A stretch of DNA of 64,000 nt from Burkholderiales bacterium. GTDB taxonomy: Bacteria; Pseudomonadota; Gammaproteobacteria; Burkholderiales; Ga0077523. Positions 1 through 9,656 of this stretch are shown here, piece after piece. The translations under genes and the position numbers were made by a program. Each line of letters opens with the position of its first letter. Position 1 is the first letter of the stretch. A model generated the notes under the pieces. It was not told where the DNA came from. It was given only the letters and a program-made list of their open reading frames with translations, and ran no database searches. Location of the stretch: positions 98,593 through 162,592 of the forward strand of contig JAIESW010000023.1 in assembly GCA_019745565.1 (NCBI GenBank). Direction: 5' to 3'.

Positions 1-3000
1 TGCGCGACGATGCCGCCCGCCGCGGTGGCCACACGCAGCGTGGCGCCCGACGTGAAGACGTTGTGGACCACCTTGACGTCGGTACCGCCTGAGACGGTCA
101 CCGCCGCCGTGGTGAACGCGTTGTCGGTGACGGTGAGGCCGGCCGCCCCGTTGATTTGCAGGCCACCCTGGAACCGCAGCCGCTGCAGCACGCCACCGAT
201 GCCGGCGTTGACCGTCACCGCCGAGGTGAACGTTGCATTCTGGGTCGGCGCCCCCAGGATGGTCACGCCGCTGTCGTTGCCGCCCAGCGTGAAGCCGGCC
301 TGGTTGCCCGCCTCGACGTAGATGATGTCGCCGACGCCGAGATCGTTGTTGTCGAGGATGTTCTGGACCGTGTTCGACCCGTTCGCCGTGAAGATGCGAC
401 TGGCGGCGCTCAAGTTGCCGGCCACATACGTCTGCGGCGAGCCGCTGCGCGCATCGTTCCAGGCGATGAACGGACGGCCCGAAGCATCCACCGCTACCGA
501 GAGCGAAGTGACGATACCGCGCGTGGGGCTCACGCCGCGGTTCGATGCATCCCCCGGCAACTGCTCGACGAAACCCAACCCGTCGAGGTAGTGCTTCACG
601 TAGAACGCGACGGAATTGTCGGGGCGCTCCTGCACGCTGTCGTCGCCCCAAACGAGGTACAGCTTGCCGCCGCCCGCCACCAGCTTCGGCGTGAACGCTC
701 GCCCCGTGGTGGCCGACACGCCCGTGCCGCTATCGGCGCCGGGTTGGGTATCCGACCACGCACCGCCGCTGTAACGCTGCACGTAGATCTCTTCGCGCCC
801 CGAGGACTGGTCCTGCCACGCGGCGAACAGGGCGCCGCCGAAGTAAGCCAGCGACGGCGTGCGGCTCGGTCCCGCGTTGCTGCTCGCGTCGGCGAGCTGG
901 GTCCAGCTCGAGCCGGAGAACTCGCGCACCCGCATCTCGGTCGCATCGCCGATGCCCTGCACCCAGGCCACCGCGACCTTCGTGCCATCGGTCGCGGCGG
1001 AGACTTCGCTCACCCCCTGGACGAAGCTCGTCACGGCCACGCTGCCGCCGAGCGACACCCAGTTGGTGCCGTCGAAGCGGCGCGCGTGCACCTGCGGCGT
1101 GCCGGACGTGCGATCGGTCCACACCGCCACCACACCCGATGCCGTCACCAGCAGCTGCACGTTGTCGGCAGTGCCGGTGTTGCTGATCCCGTCGCCGTCC
1201 AGGGATTCACCCAGTGCCACCCAGGCCGAACCGTTCCACTGCGCGACCTTGATGTTCGAGGCGCCGCCCGCGCCGATCTCGGTCCAGGCCACCACCGGCG
1301 CACCGGCGCTCTCGACGATGCTGGGTCGGCGCGACTGCGCCAGGGTGCCGCTGATACCGCCGAAGGAAGCGCTGCCGCCCAGCTGTTCCCACGTACCGTT
1401 CTGCTGGCGCGCGACGTAGATCTCGGTGTTGCCGTTGCGGGTATCGGTCCGGGCCGCGTAACGCGTGTTCGCGCCGACCGCGAGTGCCGATTCGAGCGAT
1501 ACGCCGCCACCGCCGCTCACGCCCTCCCCGCTCGCGGAGCCGGAGAATTCACCCCACCAGCCCGCATAGTCGGGACCCGAAGGCAGCGTCGCCACCGCCT
1601 GCGGATCGGCGTTGGAGGACACGACACCGGGTGCAGGCGTCGCAACCGGCGTCGCGAAGTCGGACGGCGTTCCATTCTCGCCGGTGCCGTAGATGACGAT
1701 GTTGGACGTGCCGCCGCCCGCGTCGATGAAGTCGTCGTCGCCTTCGCCGAACAGGATGTCGTTGCCGCCCTGGCCCAACAGCCGGTCGCCACCCGAACCC
1801 GGTTCGTTGAGGTCGGTACCGAAGTCGCCGTAGAGCCAGTCGACCGCGTTGTCGTCGCCCGCGCCCGATTCGCTGTGACCATACAGCCGGTCGTGCTGCG
1901 CGCCGCCGACCAGCACGTCGATGCCGGCGTTGCCTTCGATGAGATCGTCGCCCGCGCCGCCGTCGAGGATGTCGTCGCCAGTGCCGCCGCGCATCACATC
2001 GTTGCCACCGTTGCCGTAGAGGATGTCGCGGCCAGCATCGCCCGCCATGATGTCGGCGCCGTCGTCGGAACCGCGCAGGATGTCCTCACCGTCGCCGCCG
2101 CCCAGATCGTCGCCGGCACCGCCGCCGCCGATCAGTTCGTCGTTGCCCTCCTCGCCACGCAGGAGATCGACGCCCACGCCACCGTCGATGGTGTCGTCGT
2201 CGTTGCCGCCGAAGATCTGGTCGTTGCCGAAGCTGCCGAACAGCCAGTCGTCGCCGTCCTGCCCGAGGATGCGATCGCCATGGGTGCCGCCGTCCACGGT
2301 GTCGTTGCCGCTGCCGGCCTCGATGTAGTCGGCACCGCCCAGGCCCTCGATCACGTCGTTGCCGGCGCCACCGTAGATGCGATCGCCGAACCAGACCGCA
2401 TCGGCGAAGTTCGGGTCCTCGCCGCCGTCGTCGGTCCCGATGATGTGGTCGTCACCGTCGTCGCCCGACAGGTACTTGCCGACTCCCGTGCCGCCGAGCA
2501 GCAGGTCGTCATCGGCCCCGCCGAACAGCGCGTCCAGGCCGCTGCCGGCATCGAGCATGTCGTTGCCTTCGTTGCCGTAGAGCGTGTCGTCCCCGGCTTC
2601 GCCGTAGATCGCGTCGTCGCCGACGCCGCCGAAGAGCTGGTCCGCGCCCTCGGAGCCGTAGATGCGGTCCCGGCCGGCGCCGCCCCAGGCGAGGTCGTTG
2701 CCGAGGCCGCCGATGATGACGTCGTTGCCGAGGTCGCCGGACAGTTGATCGTCGCCCTCTTCGCCGAAGATCTGGTCGTCACCCTCCTGGCCGCGCACGA
2801 TGTCGTTGCCGGTACCGGCAAGAATGGTGTCGTCTTCCGCGCCGCCACGGATGTAGTCGTTGCCCTCGTTGCCCCAGATGAGATCGGTGCCGCCGTCACC
2901 GCTGATGTCGTCGGCGTCCAGCCCGCCGAAGATCAGGTCGGCGCCGCTGCCGCCGGTGATGATGTCGGGTCCGGCTTCGCCGTAGATCGTGTCCTCGCCT

Positions 3001-6000
3001 TCGCCGCCGGAGATGTAGTCGTTGGCGGCACCGCCCCAGAGGAGATCGTTGCCGGCTTCGCCGAACAGGTCGTCGTTGCCGCCCTGGCCGTACAGGGTGT
3101 CGTTGCCCGCCACGCCGTCCGCACCGCCCACCGCCGCGTACTCGGTGCCGAACGCGAAATCGCCCCAGAGCCGATCGCGGGCGTTGTCGTCGCCGGCACC
3201 GCTCTGGCTGTGACCGTAGATGAGGTCGTTGCCGCCACCGCCGATCAGGATGTCCTGGTTGGCGCCGCCTTCGAGGGTGTCGGTATCGAGCTGGCCGTAG
3301 ACCGTGTCGTTGCCGGCGCCGCCGCGCAGGGTGTCGTTGCCGGCGCCGCCCAGCAGCAGGTCGTCGCCCGCACCCCCGTCGATCAGATCATCCCCGGCTT
3401 CGCCTTCGATCTGGTCGGCGCCGCCCTGACCGTAGATCTGGTCGTTGCCGCCCCGGCCGTAGATGAAGTCGCCGCCGTCCAGCGGTGCGGCATCGTTGCC
3501 CATGAACCCGCCGTAGATCACGTCGACACCGCTGCCGCCGTAGATCTTGTCGGACCCGTTGCCGCCCTGGATCAGCGCACCGCCGCTGCCGCCGGCGATG
3601 AGGATATCGTCGCCGATGGCATCGGTCTGCGGATTGCCGGTGGACGCGGCGAAGTCGCCGCCGATCTCCACCGGGATGTCGACGTTGGCCTTGATCTCGA
3701 TCTGGTCGTTGCCGCGGCCGCCGTAGCCCACGATCTTCGTGACGTCGGGGCCGAGTTCGCCGGTCTCCTCGTCGAGGTTGGAGAAGCGTCCGTAGAGCTG
3801 CGAGTAGCCGAAGGCCTCCACCATCACGGTGCCCTGGCCCACCTGCTTCACGGAGAACGATTCGTCGCCGTCGTCCAGGTCGCCATGGATGCGCTGGGCG
3901 GACCGAGCACCCATGTTGAGCTGCAATACGCCGGTCGCTTCGTCCAGCGTCGCGAGCACCGGCGGCGGTTCGTCGCAGTCCACCGTGAACTCGATGATCG
4001 TGACGCGGGCGATCTCGAAGTCGAACGAGAGGCAGAACGGACACACACCCACCTCGGCGAACACCGACAGGAAGGCCCCCATCTCGCCGCGATAGTCGAA
4101 GGCGCACAGGAAGCCGTTCTGGATGACCTCGAACAGTTCCTTCCCGCGCAGCTTGCCGTCGTCGTTCGGGTCGTTGATGTTCATGTAGAGGTCGGCGAAG
4201 ATCCCGCCCTTCGCACCGATCTCGGCGATGAACACGTCAGCCTTCGCCCCGGCGTAGATCTGGCTGCGCAGGACCATCTCGTCGATGTCCTTGCCGTTCG
4301 CATCCCAGTCGGCCACGAAGAAGCCGTTGAAGAAGTCCACCGGATTCTTCGACTTGGCGTAGTCGAACATGCCCTGGGTGTCGTAGCCGAACGTGAACTG
4401 GCCCTCGAGCGAGGCACCGCCGCCGAAGATCACGTAGATCGGCACGCCCATCACCACCGCCACCGGTCCGAACTCCAGTTCGAAGTCGAAGCCGAACTCG
4501 AACTTCGGCGTGGTATAGGTGAGCAGGTCCACGTTCTGGCCGAGGATCAGCTTGAACGCCGACAGCGGATCCTCGAGCAGCGGGATCTTGAAGCCCCCCG
4601 CGTCGTTGCCCTTGATCTTGTCCTTCTTCGCCTTGAACTCGGGCGCGACGCTGGTGAGCTGCTGCGAGATGCTGGTGATCGGCGCGGTGGTCTTGCCGTT
4701 CAGGACGTTGGCGTTCTTGAGCTGCGCGTTGCTCGATTCGTTGCGCAGGTCGATCCCGTTGAGGTTGAAGCTGCCGAAATCGATGAACACTCCGCCCGCG
4801 GAGGTCGACGAGATCAGGTCGGCCAGGTCGAGGAGATCGCCCACCGCCTGGATGAAGTCGGCGGTGGATTGCGGGATGAAACCGAAGTCCGCTGCGAGGT
4901 CGAGCAGCGTGTAGTCGCTGCCGGATATGTCGGAAATGACCGGCAGCGGCTCGGTCACCGCATCGATGACCGGCTTCAGCGGATCGAAGATCCCGGTGAT
5001 GTTGTCGACGATCGGCCCGAGGAAGCTGCTCAGGAACTCGCCGAAGTTGAGGCGCACGTTGTCGAACGACACGTTCTGCAACGAGCCCTTCAGCGTGGTG
5101 TCGTTGAGGAAGTTCCAGGTGAGATTGAAGTCCGCCGTCATCGACGGGAACTGTTTGTTGAGGAAGTTCGCGTTGTTCGGGTCCGAGACGCCGAAGTCGC
5201 CCGGCACCCCCAGGATCAGATCCAGGTTGATGTTGGCGCTGCCGTTGACCGAAGCGCTCACCACCTGGCTGAAGCTGAGACCCCCGCCGCCCAGTTCGTT
5301 GAAGGTGAGCCGGTTGCCCCCGCCCACCGGGTCCTTGAGGTCGATGGCGAAGGAAAGGGCCAGGCTGCTCGGCGCCTGGTTGTCGCCGTCGCCTTCGGTC
5401 TCGTCCTGGATCTTGAGGCGCAGGATGCCCAGCGTGCCGCCCATGGCGAAGTCCGCCAGATGCGCGTCGACGGTGACCGCGACTTCGTTGGCCGCGGCCG
5501 TGTCGATGTAGACCCCGTCGGTGCGGCTCACGCCAATGCCGAGGTTGAACGTGAAGCCCAGCCCGAGCTCCACCGCGGCGTTGTCGGCCACCGCGAGCCC
5601 CAGACCCGGCAGGCCGATGTCGAAGCCGATCGGGGCGCCGATGAAGACGTTCTTGCCCAGGATCAGGTTGAACTTGACGTCGTCCATCTTGCCGTCGTTG
5701 TTCGAATCGACGGTGGTGATGCCGACGTCGTTCGCCGAGACGTCGGTTCCGGCATCGGCGCCGTCCCTGAGGATGTTGAGCCCGGGGGCACCGAACGCCT
5801 CGTACAGGATCTGCTTCACCTGGTTGGCGGACTGGGTGCCGCCCGACAGCGCAACGTTGAGCCGCTGCACGACCTGCGTGCGCAGCTGCTCGATGAACTG
5901 CGCGCCGTCCTTGAGACCGTCGCCGACGAACGGCAGGTTGACGCCGAACACCTGGCCGTCCAGCGCGTCCTGGATCGTGGCCAGGATCAGATCGATGCCG

Positions 6001-9000
6001 TCGACGAAGCTGTTCATGTTGCTGAACAGGTCGATGCTGCCGATCTCTGCCGCGATGTTGGGCGCGGTCAGCGTGGTGGTGCCGGCGATGTTGGCGAGGT
6101 TGCCGATCGTGAGCTGGATCGCGTTGCTGCCGCCGAGCGGCGTGGCGGCCGTCGGGAAGAACACCGGCAGCGTGGCCGACGCCGAGCCGGCGATGGTCGC
6201 GGTGAGCGCGCCGGTGTTCCACTGATTCGTGTAGTACCGGTCACCGGCGATCGGGTTGAACGCGAGGTTGATCGCGGCCGGGATCGATCCGCCGTTGCCG
6301 AGCGACACCGAGCCGCCGCGGATGAAGATGCCGAGCGGGCCGAGCGCGGCATCGAAGTTGAGGTTGGAACCGGTCGCACGCACCGACAGCGCGATGTTGG
6401 AGTCGTCGCGGATGTAGGCACGCGGAGTCGCGATGTTGGTGACGTCGAACCCGAAGATAAGGTTCAGGTTGGCGGCCGCGGTGACCGCGAAATTGCCGGT
6501 GCCGCCGACGTCGATCAGATCGCCGACGCCGTTCAGGTTGTTGCCGTCGGTGCTGGTGTAGCCGGCGAGCGTGGCGAGATCGAGGTCGAGCTTCAGGTTG
6601 TCCGAGAAGCTCGACGCGAGGTTCAGGCTGAACTCGATCGACTGGTTGGCGAAGATCACCGTCAGCGCGCTCGGCGCAATGCCGAACGCCTGCTCGATCC
6701 GCTGCTCCAGCTGCTGGATCGTCTGGGCCCCGGACGCCTCGAGCGCCGCCTTCGCCGACCCGAACTTCGACACGAAGCTCACGAGATCGGACACGCTCCT
6801 GTCGATGAGCGGCAGATCGAGGTTCAGGAACGAGAAGCCGTCGATGGTCGACAGGTAGGTGACCAGTTGACCGAAGGCCGTCGTCACGTCGCCGAAGTCG
6901 AGGTTCCGGTAGTTGAGCAGCGGCTGCAAGTCGGGGAACGTGACCGACAGCGTGTTCGGCTGGAACACGTTGGTCATGTTGACCTGTACGCGCGGTGCGC
7001 CCGGGAGGGTGATCACGTTGCCCGTCACCGCGATCGGCAGCGTCGCGTTGAGCGTTCCGGTGGACGAGATGCTGGTCCATTGCGGAATGTTGGACAGACC
7101 CTCGAACAGATCGGAGAACCGCATCGGCGTCGCGTTGTTGCCGCCCTTGCGGAACTGGACGTCGATGGTCGCGTTGGCGGAGGCCGTCCCGTTCTGGATG
7201 CCCACGCCGAAGAATCCGAAGTTGGCTGCGGCGTCGATGTCTGCCGCCGTCGCGTTCGCGGTGCCGGTCACGCGCACGTCGCGCAGGAACGCCTTCTTGG
7301 TGAGCGAATCGACGGCGGAATTGGCCGCTTTGAGCTTGAGTTCGGTGTGCGCAGTGTTGGTGGCGACATTGGGCACCAGCACGCTCATGAACGCGCCGGT
7401 GAAGCCGCCGTTGTGGGTAAGCCGTAGCCGGTTGGCGTCGAGCGACGCGGTGATGCCGGTAAGCCCTGCCGCAGTGAACGCCGCGTTGATGTCGGCGATG
7501 AGGTTCGCACGCGTGGTGTTGGTCGTGTCGCGCGCGATCACCACGTCGACGTAGGCCGCCTGACCGAGAGAGACCTTGAGCGTCGCATTCGCCGACAGCA
7601 CGCCGTTGGCCGGAAGCACGTCATCGCCGACGATGATTGCGGTATAGGGCGAAAGATCGAAGCCCAGCACGAACTGCGCGCTGCCGCTTGCGTCGATCGA
7701 CAACGTGCTGGTCGCTTGCACGCCGATACCGGTCAACGGCGCGAGGTTGAGATTGAGCTTGACCGCGTCGCTTGCGGCTGCGAAGGAACTCTGCAGCCGC
7801 AGGAAGAACGTCAGCTGGTTAGTGCTGGCGTTGTAGGAAGCGTTGATCGCGTTCTCGGGCAGGCCGAGCAACTGCGACAGGCGGGTCGCGAAGGTTTGTG
7901 CCGTGGCAAAGGTGGCGATGCCGTCCGCGTCGACCAGATGGTCGATCAGGGTGGCCGTCATGGTCTCGGCGTAGCGCAGCACTTCGCCGAAGGTCTTGGT
8001 GTTGGCGAACGGGACGGTGCCTTCGAACGCTTCGGAACTGCGCAGGCCGTTGAGCCACGCGGCCACCTGATTCAGCACCTGCAGCACGCCTTCGGGCTGC
8101 ACGCGGCCAAAGTTGAGGATGTCCTCGGCGCCTGCACCGGTCACGGTGACCGTCGGCGTCGCGAACGGATTGCCGGAGATCGCGACCGCGGCATTGCCGG
8201 CGGTGTAGCCGCCGAGCGCCTGCACCGACACCGGCAGATTGCCGGTGATCGTGCTGGTGGTGATGTTCGGATCCACCAGCCCGGAGATCGTGGTGCCGAG
8301 CAGTTCGGACAGCGTGACATGTCCTTTCGCGTCGGCATCCGGATTCAGGATGTCGACGTCGACGACCGCGTTCAGGTTGAACGTGCCGTTCTGCACCTGG
8401 GCACCGAGGAAACCCACGGCCAGACCGAAGTTGAGGTTCTGCCCCGCCGTGCTGCCGCCGATCTTGAAATCGTCGACCTTGATGAAGAAGCGCTCCTCGG
8501 GCGCAAGCCCGTCGGAGAGGTCGATGCCGAACGAGAAGTCGAGATCGAGATCGACCTGCAGGTTGAGCGTGCCATTGGCATCGGCGGTGAGCCCGATGCC
8601 GTTGGACGTGGCGTTCACGACGAACGGCAGATTCGACAGGATCTTGGTCTCGTCCAGCACGAGATCGAAGCGGATCTCGTCGCCGCTGGTGAAGGCGGTC
8701 ACGTCCTCTACGCCGATGATGCCCGACAGCGCCGCGACGATGCCGTCGGTGTTCTGCGTCCCGCCCTGTGCGAGGTAGCTCTGGATCGGCGAGACGATCT
8801 TGGATTGCAGCAGCGCCGGCAGATCGAGCGCGGTGCCGAGGTCGGTGTTGACGCCGGGCAGCTTCTGGGCGAGTTCGCCGACAGCGCCGAGACCCTGACT
8901 CCAGTCCTTCAGCTGCTGCAGTCCGTTGGAGAGCAGCGATTCGTTCGCAGGATTGAGATCGGCGGAGAGCAGCAGACGCGATTCGAGCGGCTCGAACAGC

Positions 9001-9086
9001 GCGCGCTTGCGACGGAAGGGAGGTTGCGGGGGCGGACTCGCAGGCTTGCTGCGGAAAAGTCGGCCAAGAACGCTTTGCGTACGCAT
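1..9086 (-). CDS. Giant LEPR-XLL / RTX repeat surface protein (3' end outside window)
   Basis: Open for 3,028 codons from ATG 9086 (GGAG about 8 nt upstream) to the window edge without a stop, so the C-terminus is missing. Residues 30-43 are LFEPLESRLLLSAD, the LEPR-XLL motif of very large bacterial exoproteins. No Sec signal peptide is visible. Residues about 44-1430 hold at least four related modules, each a helical stretch followed by beta-rich sequence. Residues about 1100-1650 include EF-hand-like loops such as DSNNDGKMDD and NDPNDDGKL. About 1786-2466 are RTX nonapeptides (GGAGNDTLYG type), which are calcium-binding in known families. About 2520-2886 are propeller-like repeats with W..LG endings, and 2889-3028 look like a right-handed beta-helix. 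It is probably exported and calcium-stabilised; adhesin or matrix function is inference. It lies downstream of the PEP-CTERM gene and the other LEPR-XLL giant, on the same strand. Confidence 0.9.
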   Translation of the reverse strand, partial: MRTQSVLGRLFRSKPASPPPQPPFRRKRALFEPLESRLLLSADLNPANESLLSNGLQQLKDWSQGLGAVGELAQKLPGVNTDLGTALDLPALLQSKIVSPIQSYLAQGGTQNTDGIVAALSGIIGVEDVTAFTSGDEIRFDLVLDETKILSNLPFVVNATSNGIGLTADANGTLNLQVDLDLDFSFGIDLSDGLAPEERFFIKVDDFKIGGSTAGQNLNFGLAVGFLGAQVQNGTFNLNAVVDVDILNPDADAKGHVTLSELLGTTISGLVDPNITTSTITGNLPVSVQALGGYTAGNAAVAISGNPFATPTVTVTGAGAEDILNFGRVQPEGVLQVLNQVAAWLNGLRSSEAFEGTVPFANTKTFGEVLRYAETMTATLIDHLVDADGIATFATAQTFATRLSQLLGLPENAINASYNASTNQLTFFLRLQSSFAAASDAVKLNLNLAPLTGIGVQATSTLSIDASGSAQFVLGFDLSPYTAIIVGDDVLPANGVLSANATLKVSLGQAAYVDVVIARDTTNTTRANLIADINAAFTAAGLTGITASLDANRLRLTHNGGFTGAFMSVLVPNVATNTAHTELKLKAANSAVDSLTKKAFLRDVRVTGTANATAADIDAAANFGFFGVGIQNGTASANATIDVQFRKGGNNATPMRFSDLFEGLSNIPQWTSISSTGTLNATLPIAVTGNVITLPGAPRVQVNMTNVFQPNTLSVTFPDLQPLLNYRNLDFGDVTTAFGQLVTYLSTIDGFSFLNLDLPLIDRSVSDLVSFVSKFGSAKAALEASGAQTIQQLEQRIEQAFGIAPSALTVIFANQSIEFSLNLASSFSDNLKLDLDLATLAGYTSTDGNNLNGVGDLIDVGGTGNFAVTAAANLNLIFGFDVTNIATPRAYIRDDSNIALSVRATGSNLNFDAALGPLGIFIRGGSVSLGNGGSIPAAINLAFNPIAGDRYYTNQWNTGALTATIAGSASATLPVFFPTAATPLGGSNAIQLTIGNLANIAGTTTLTAPNIAAEIGSIDLFSNMNSFVDGIDLILATIQDALDGQVFGVNLPFVGDGLKDGAQFIEQLRTQVVQRLNVALSGGTQSANQVKQILYEAFGAPGLNILRDGADAGTDVSANDVGITTVDSNNDGKMDDVKFNLILGKNVFIGAPIGFDIGLPGLGLAVADNAAVELGLGFTFNLGIGVSRTDGVYIDTAAANEVAVTVDAHLADFAMGGTLGILRLKIQDETEGDGDNQAPSSLALSFAIDLKDPVGGGNRLTFNELGGGGLSFSQVVSASVNGSANINLDLILGVPGDFGVSDPNNANFLNKQFPSMTADFNLTWNFLNDTTLKGSLQNVSFDNVRLNFGEFLSSFLGPIVDNITGIFDPLKPVIDAVTEPLPVISDISGSDYTLLDLAADFGFIPQSTADFIQAVGDLLDLADLISSTSAGGVFIDFGSFNLNGIDLRNESSNAQLKNANVLNGKTTAPITSISQQLTSVAPEFKAKKDKIKGNDAGGFKIPLLEDPLSAFKLILGQNVDLLTYTTPKFEFGFDFELEFGPVAVVMGVPIYVIFGGGASLEGQFTFGYDTQGMFDYAKSKNPVDFFNGFFVADWDANGKDIDEMVLRSQIYAGAKADVFIAEIGAKGGIFADLYMNINDPNDDGKLRGKELFEVIQNGFLCAFDYRGEMGAFLSVFAEVGVCPFCLSFDFEIARVTIIEFTVDCDEPPPVLATLDEATGVLQLNMGARSAQRIHGDLDDGDESFSVKQVGQGTVMVEAFGYSQLYGRFSNLDEETGELGPDVTKIVGYGGRGNDQIEIKANVDIPVEIGGDFAASTGNPQTDAIGDDILIAGGSGGALIQGGNGSDKIYGGSGVDVIYGGFMGNDAAPLDGGDFIYGRGGNDQIYGQGGADQIEGEAGDDLIDGGAGDDLLLGGAGNDTLRGGAGNDTVYGQLDTDTLEGGANQDILIGGGGNDLIYGHSQSGAGDDNARDRLWGDFAFGTEYAAVGGADGVAGNDTLYGQGGNDDLFGEAGNDLLWGGAANDYISGGEGEDTIYGEAGPDIITGGSGADLIFGGLDADDISGDGGTDLIWGNEGNDYIRGGAEDDTILAGTGNDIVRGQEGDDQIFGEEGDDQLSGDLGNDVIIGGLGNDLAWGGAGRDRIYGSEGADQLFGGVGDDAIYGEAGDDTLYGNEGNDMLDAGSGLDALFGGADDDLLLGGTGVGKYLSGDDGDDHIIGTDDGGEDPNFADAVWFGDRIYGGAGNDVIEGLGGADYIEAGSGNDTVDGGTHGDRILGQDGDDWLFGSFGNDQIFGGNDDDTIDGGVGVDLLRGEEGNDELIGGGGAGDDLGGGDGEDILRGSDDGADIMAGDAGRDILYGNGGNDVMRGGTGDDILDGGAGDDLIEGNAGIDVLVGGAQHDRLYGHSESGAGDDNAVDWLYGDFGTDLNEPGSGGDRLLGQGGNDILFGEGDDDFIDAGGGTSNIVIYGTGENGTPSDFATPVATPAPGVVSSNADPQAVATLPSGPDYAGWWGEFSGSASGEGVSGGGGVSLESALAVGANTRYAARTDTRNGNTEIYVARQQNGTWEQLGGSASFGGISGTLAQSRRPSIVESAGAPVVAWTEIGAGGASNIKVAQWNGSAWVALGESLDGDGISNTGTADNVQLLVTASGVVAVWTDRTSGTPQVHARRFDGTNWVSLGGSVAVTSFVQGVSEVSAATDGTKVAVAWVQGIGDATEMRVREFSGSSWTQLADASSNAGPSRTPSLAYFGGALFAAWQDQSSGREEIYVQRYSGGAWSDTQPGADSGTGVSATTGRAFTPKLVAGGGKLYLVWGDDSVQERPDNSVAFYVKHYLDGLGFVEQLPGDASNRGVSPTRGIVTSLSVAVDASGRPFIAWNDARSGSPQTYVAGNLSAASRIFTANGSNTVQNILDNNDLGVGDIIYVEAGNQAGFTLGGNDSGVTILGAPTQNATFTSAVTVNAGIGGVLQRLRFQGGLQINGAAGLTVTDNAFTTAAVTVSGGTDVKVVHNVFTSGATLRVATAAGGIVA
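1690..3730 (-). repeat. RTX (GGxGxDxLx) coding repeat array
   Basis: About 680 residues of the first giant protein are tandem nine-residue RTX units such as GGAGNDTLR and YGEAGDDTL, interrupted by short spacers. The DNA is a low-complexity GC-rich repeat. In known RTX proteins these units fold into a calcium-filled beta-roll after type I secretion; no type I secretion gene is in this window. Confidence 0.92.
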
Positions 9087-9600
9087 ACCCTTCTCCCCGG
9101 GGTCGCGCCGATGCAACCGCTGCTGCAAACCCGAGCTGGACTGCAACGTGAAGCTCCGCCCCCTGCGATCGTCATCGGGGAGCTTCGAAGCTTCAGGACT
9201 ACGCGTTCAGTTCATCCCGGGGCCGGCTGTGAATTCCGCTCCGATCGGCGTCGGGCACGGAACTCGAGGCGCACTGCATTGCACTTCCGAAGTGCCCGGT
9301 GAGCGACCGGCAGGTCGAACCGTTCGGGCGAATTTTTGTTGATGTTCATTGCCCGGGAGTGCCGCCCGTCTTCTTGTTTTTGTGTTGGCGCAGGCATGTC
9401 GGGTCTCCCTCAGCACCACCGAAAGTACTCTCGGCGGTGACGATTGTCCAGACTCTGAACGGCCGCGATTCAACAAATAAATCCGCCGTTTTTCATGAAG
9501 TTAGAAACCAAAGAGCGGCACTTTTCACCCGCGCGCGCAACTTCGTGAAACTGACGAAACCTTAGGCCTCCGCAGGTGCCATGCCGCGCTTCGGTCCTGC
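9087..9600. other. Intergenic region upstream of the first giant gene
   Basis: About 510 nt between the PEP-CTERM terminator and the first giant start codon. The stretch 9330-9570 is clearly less GC-rich than its surroundings and probably carries the giant gene's promoter. I could not identify a convincing -35/-10 pair or a -24/-12 element. Apart from the candidate small ORF it holds nothing I recognise. Confidence 0.5.
9212..9397 (-). CDS. Candidate small ORF (61 aa) in the leader of the first giant gene
   Basis: This ATG is preceded by GAGGGAGA seven nt upstream, a better Shine-Dalgarno sequence than most in the window. The 61-residue product is basic and polar (starts MPAPTQKQEDG, ends QPAPG) with no membrane segment and no family I recognise. 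It sits in the 570-nt gap between the PEP-CTERM gene and the giant gene, in the same direction. It could be a small protein, a translated leader, or chance. Confidence 0.28.
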   Translation of the reverse strand: MPAPTQKQEDGRHSRAMNINKNSPERFDLPVAHRALRKCNAVRLEFRARRRSERNSQPAPG

Positions 9601-9627
9601 AAAAAAATCGGCGCCGTAAGGCGCCGA
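9601..9627 (-). terminator. Rho-independent terminator of the PEP-CTERM gene
   Basis: On the minus strand a perfect 8-bp stem (TCGGCGCC / GGCGCCGA) with a 4-nt loop is followed by seven T residues. It starts 30 nt after the PEP-CTERM stop codon. It should separate that gene from the downstream giant gene, which therefore needs its own promoter. Confidence 0.92.
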
Positions 9628-9656
9628 CAGTGTGCACATCGCTCGCTTCTTTTCGG

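Noticed and set aside
1690..3730. Possible CRISPR or noncoding tandem repeat
   Set aside because: The repetition is coding: it follows the nine-residue RTX pattern in frame and has no constant repeat/unique spacer layout.
4237..6222. Minus-strand open frame of 661 codons
   Set aside because: Overlaps the first giant gene in a different phase; Arg/His-rich shadow sequence.
156..7427. Plus-strand open frame of 2,423 codons
   Set aside because: Antisense shadow of the first giant gene. The minus-strand frame gives LEPR-XLL and RTX motifs and stays in phase from 9086 to the window edge.
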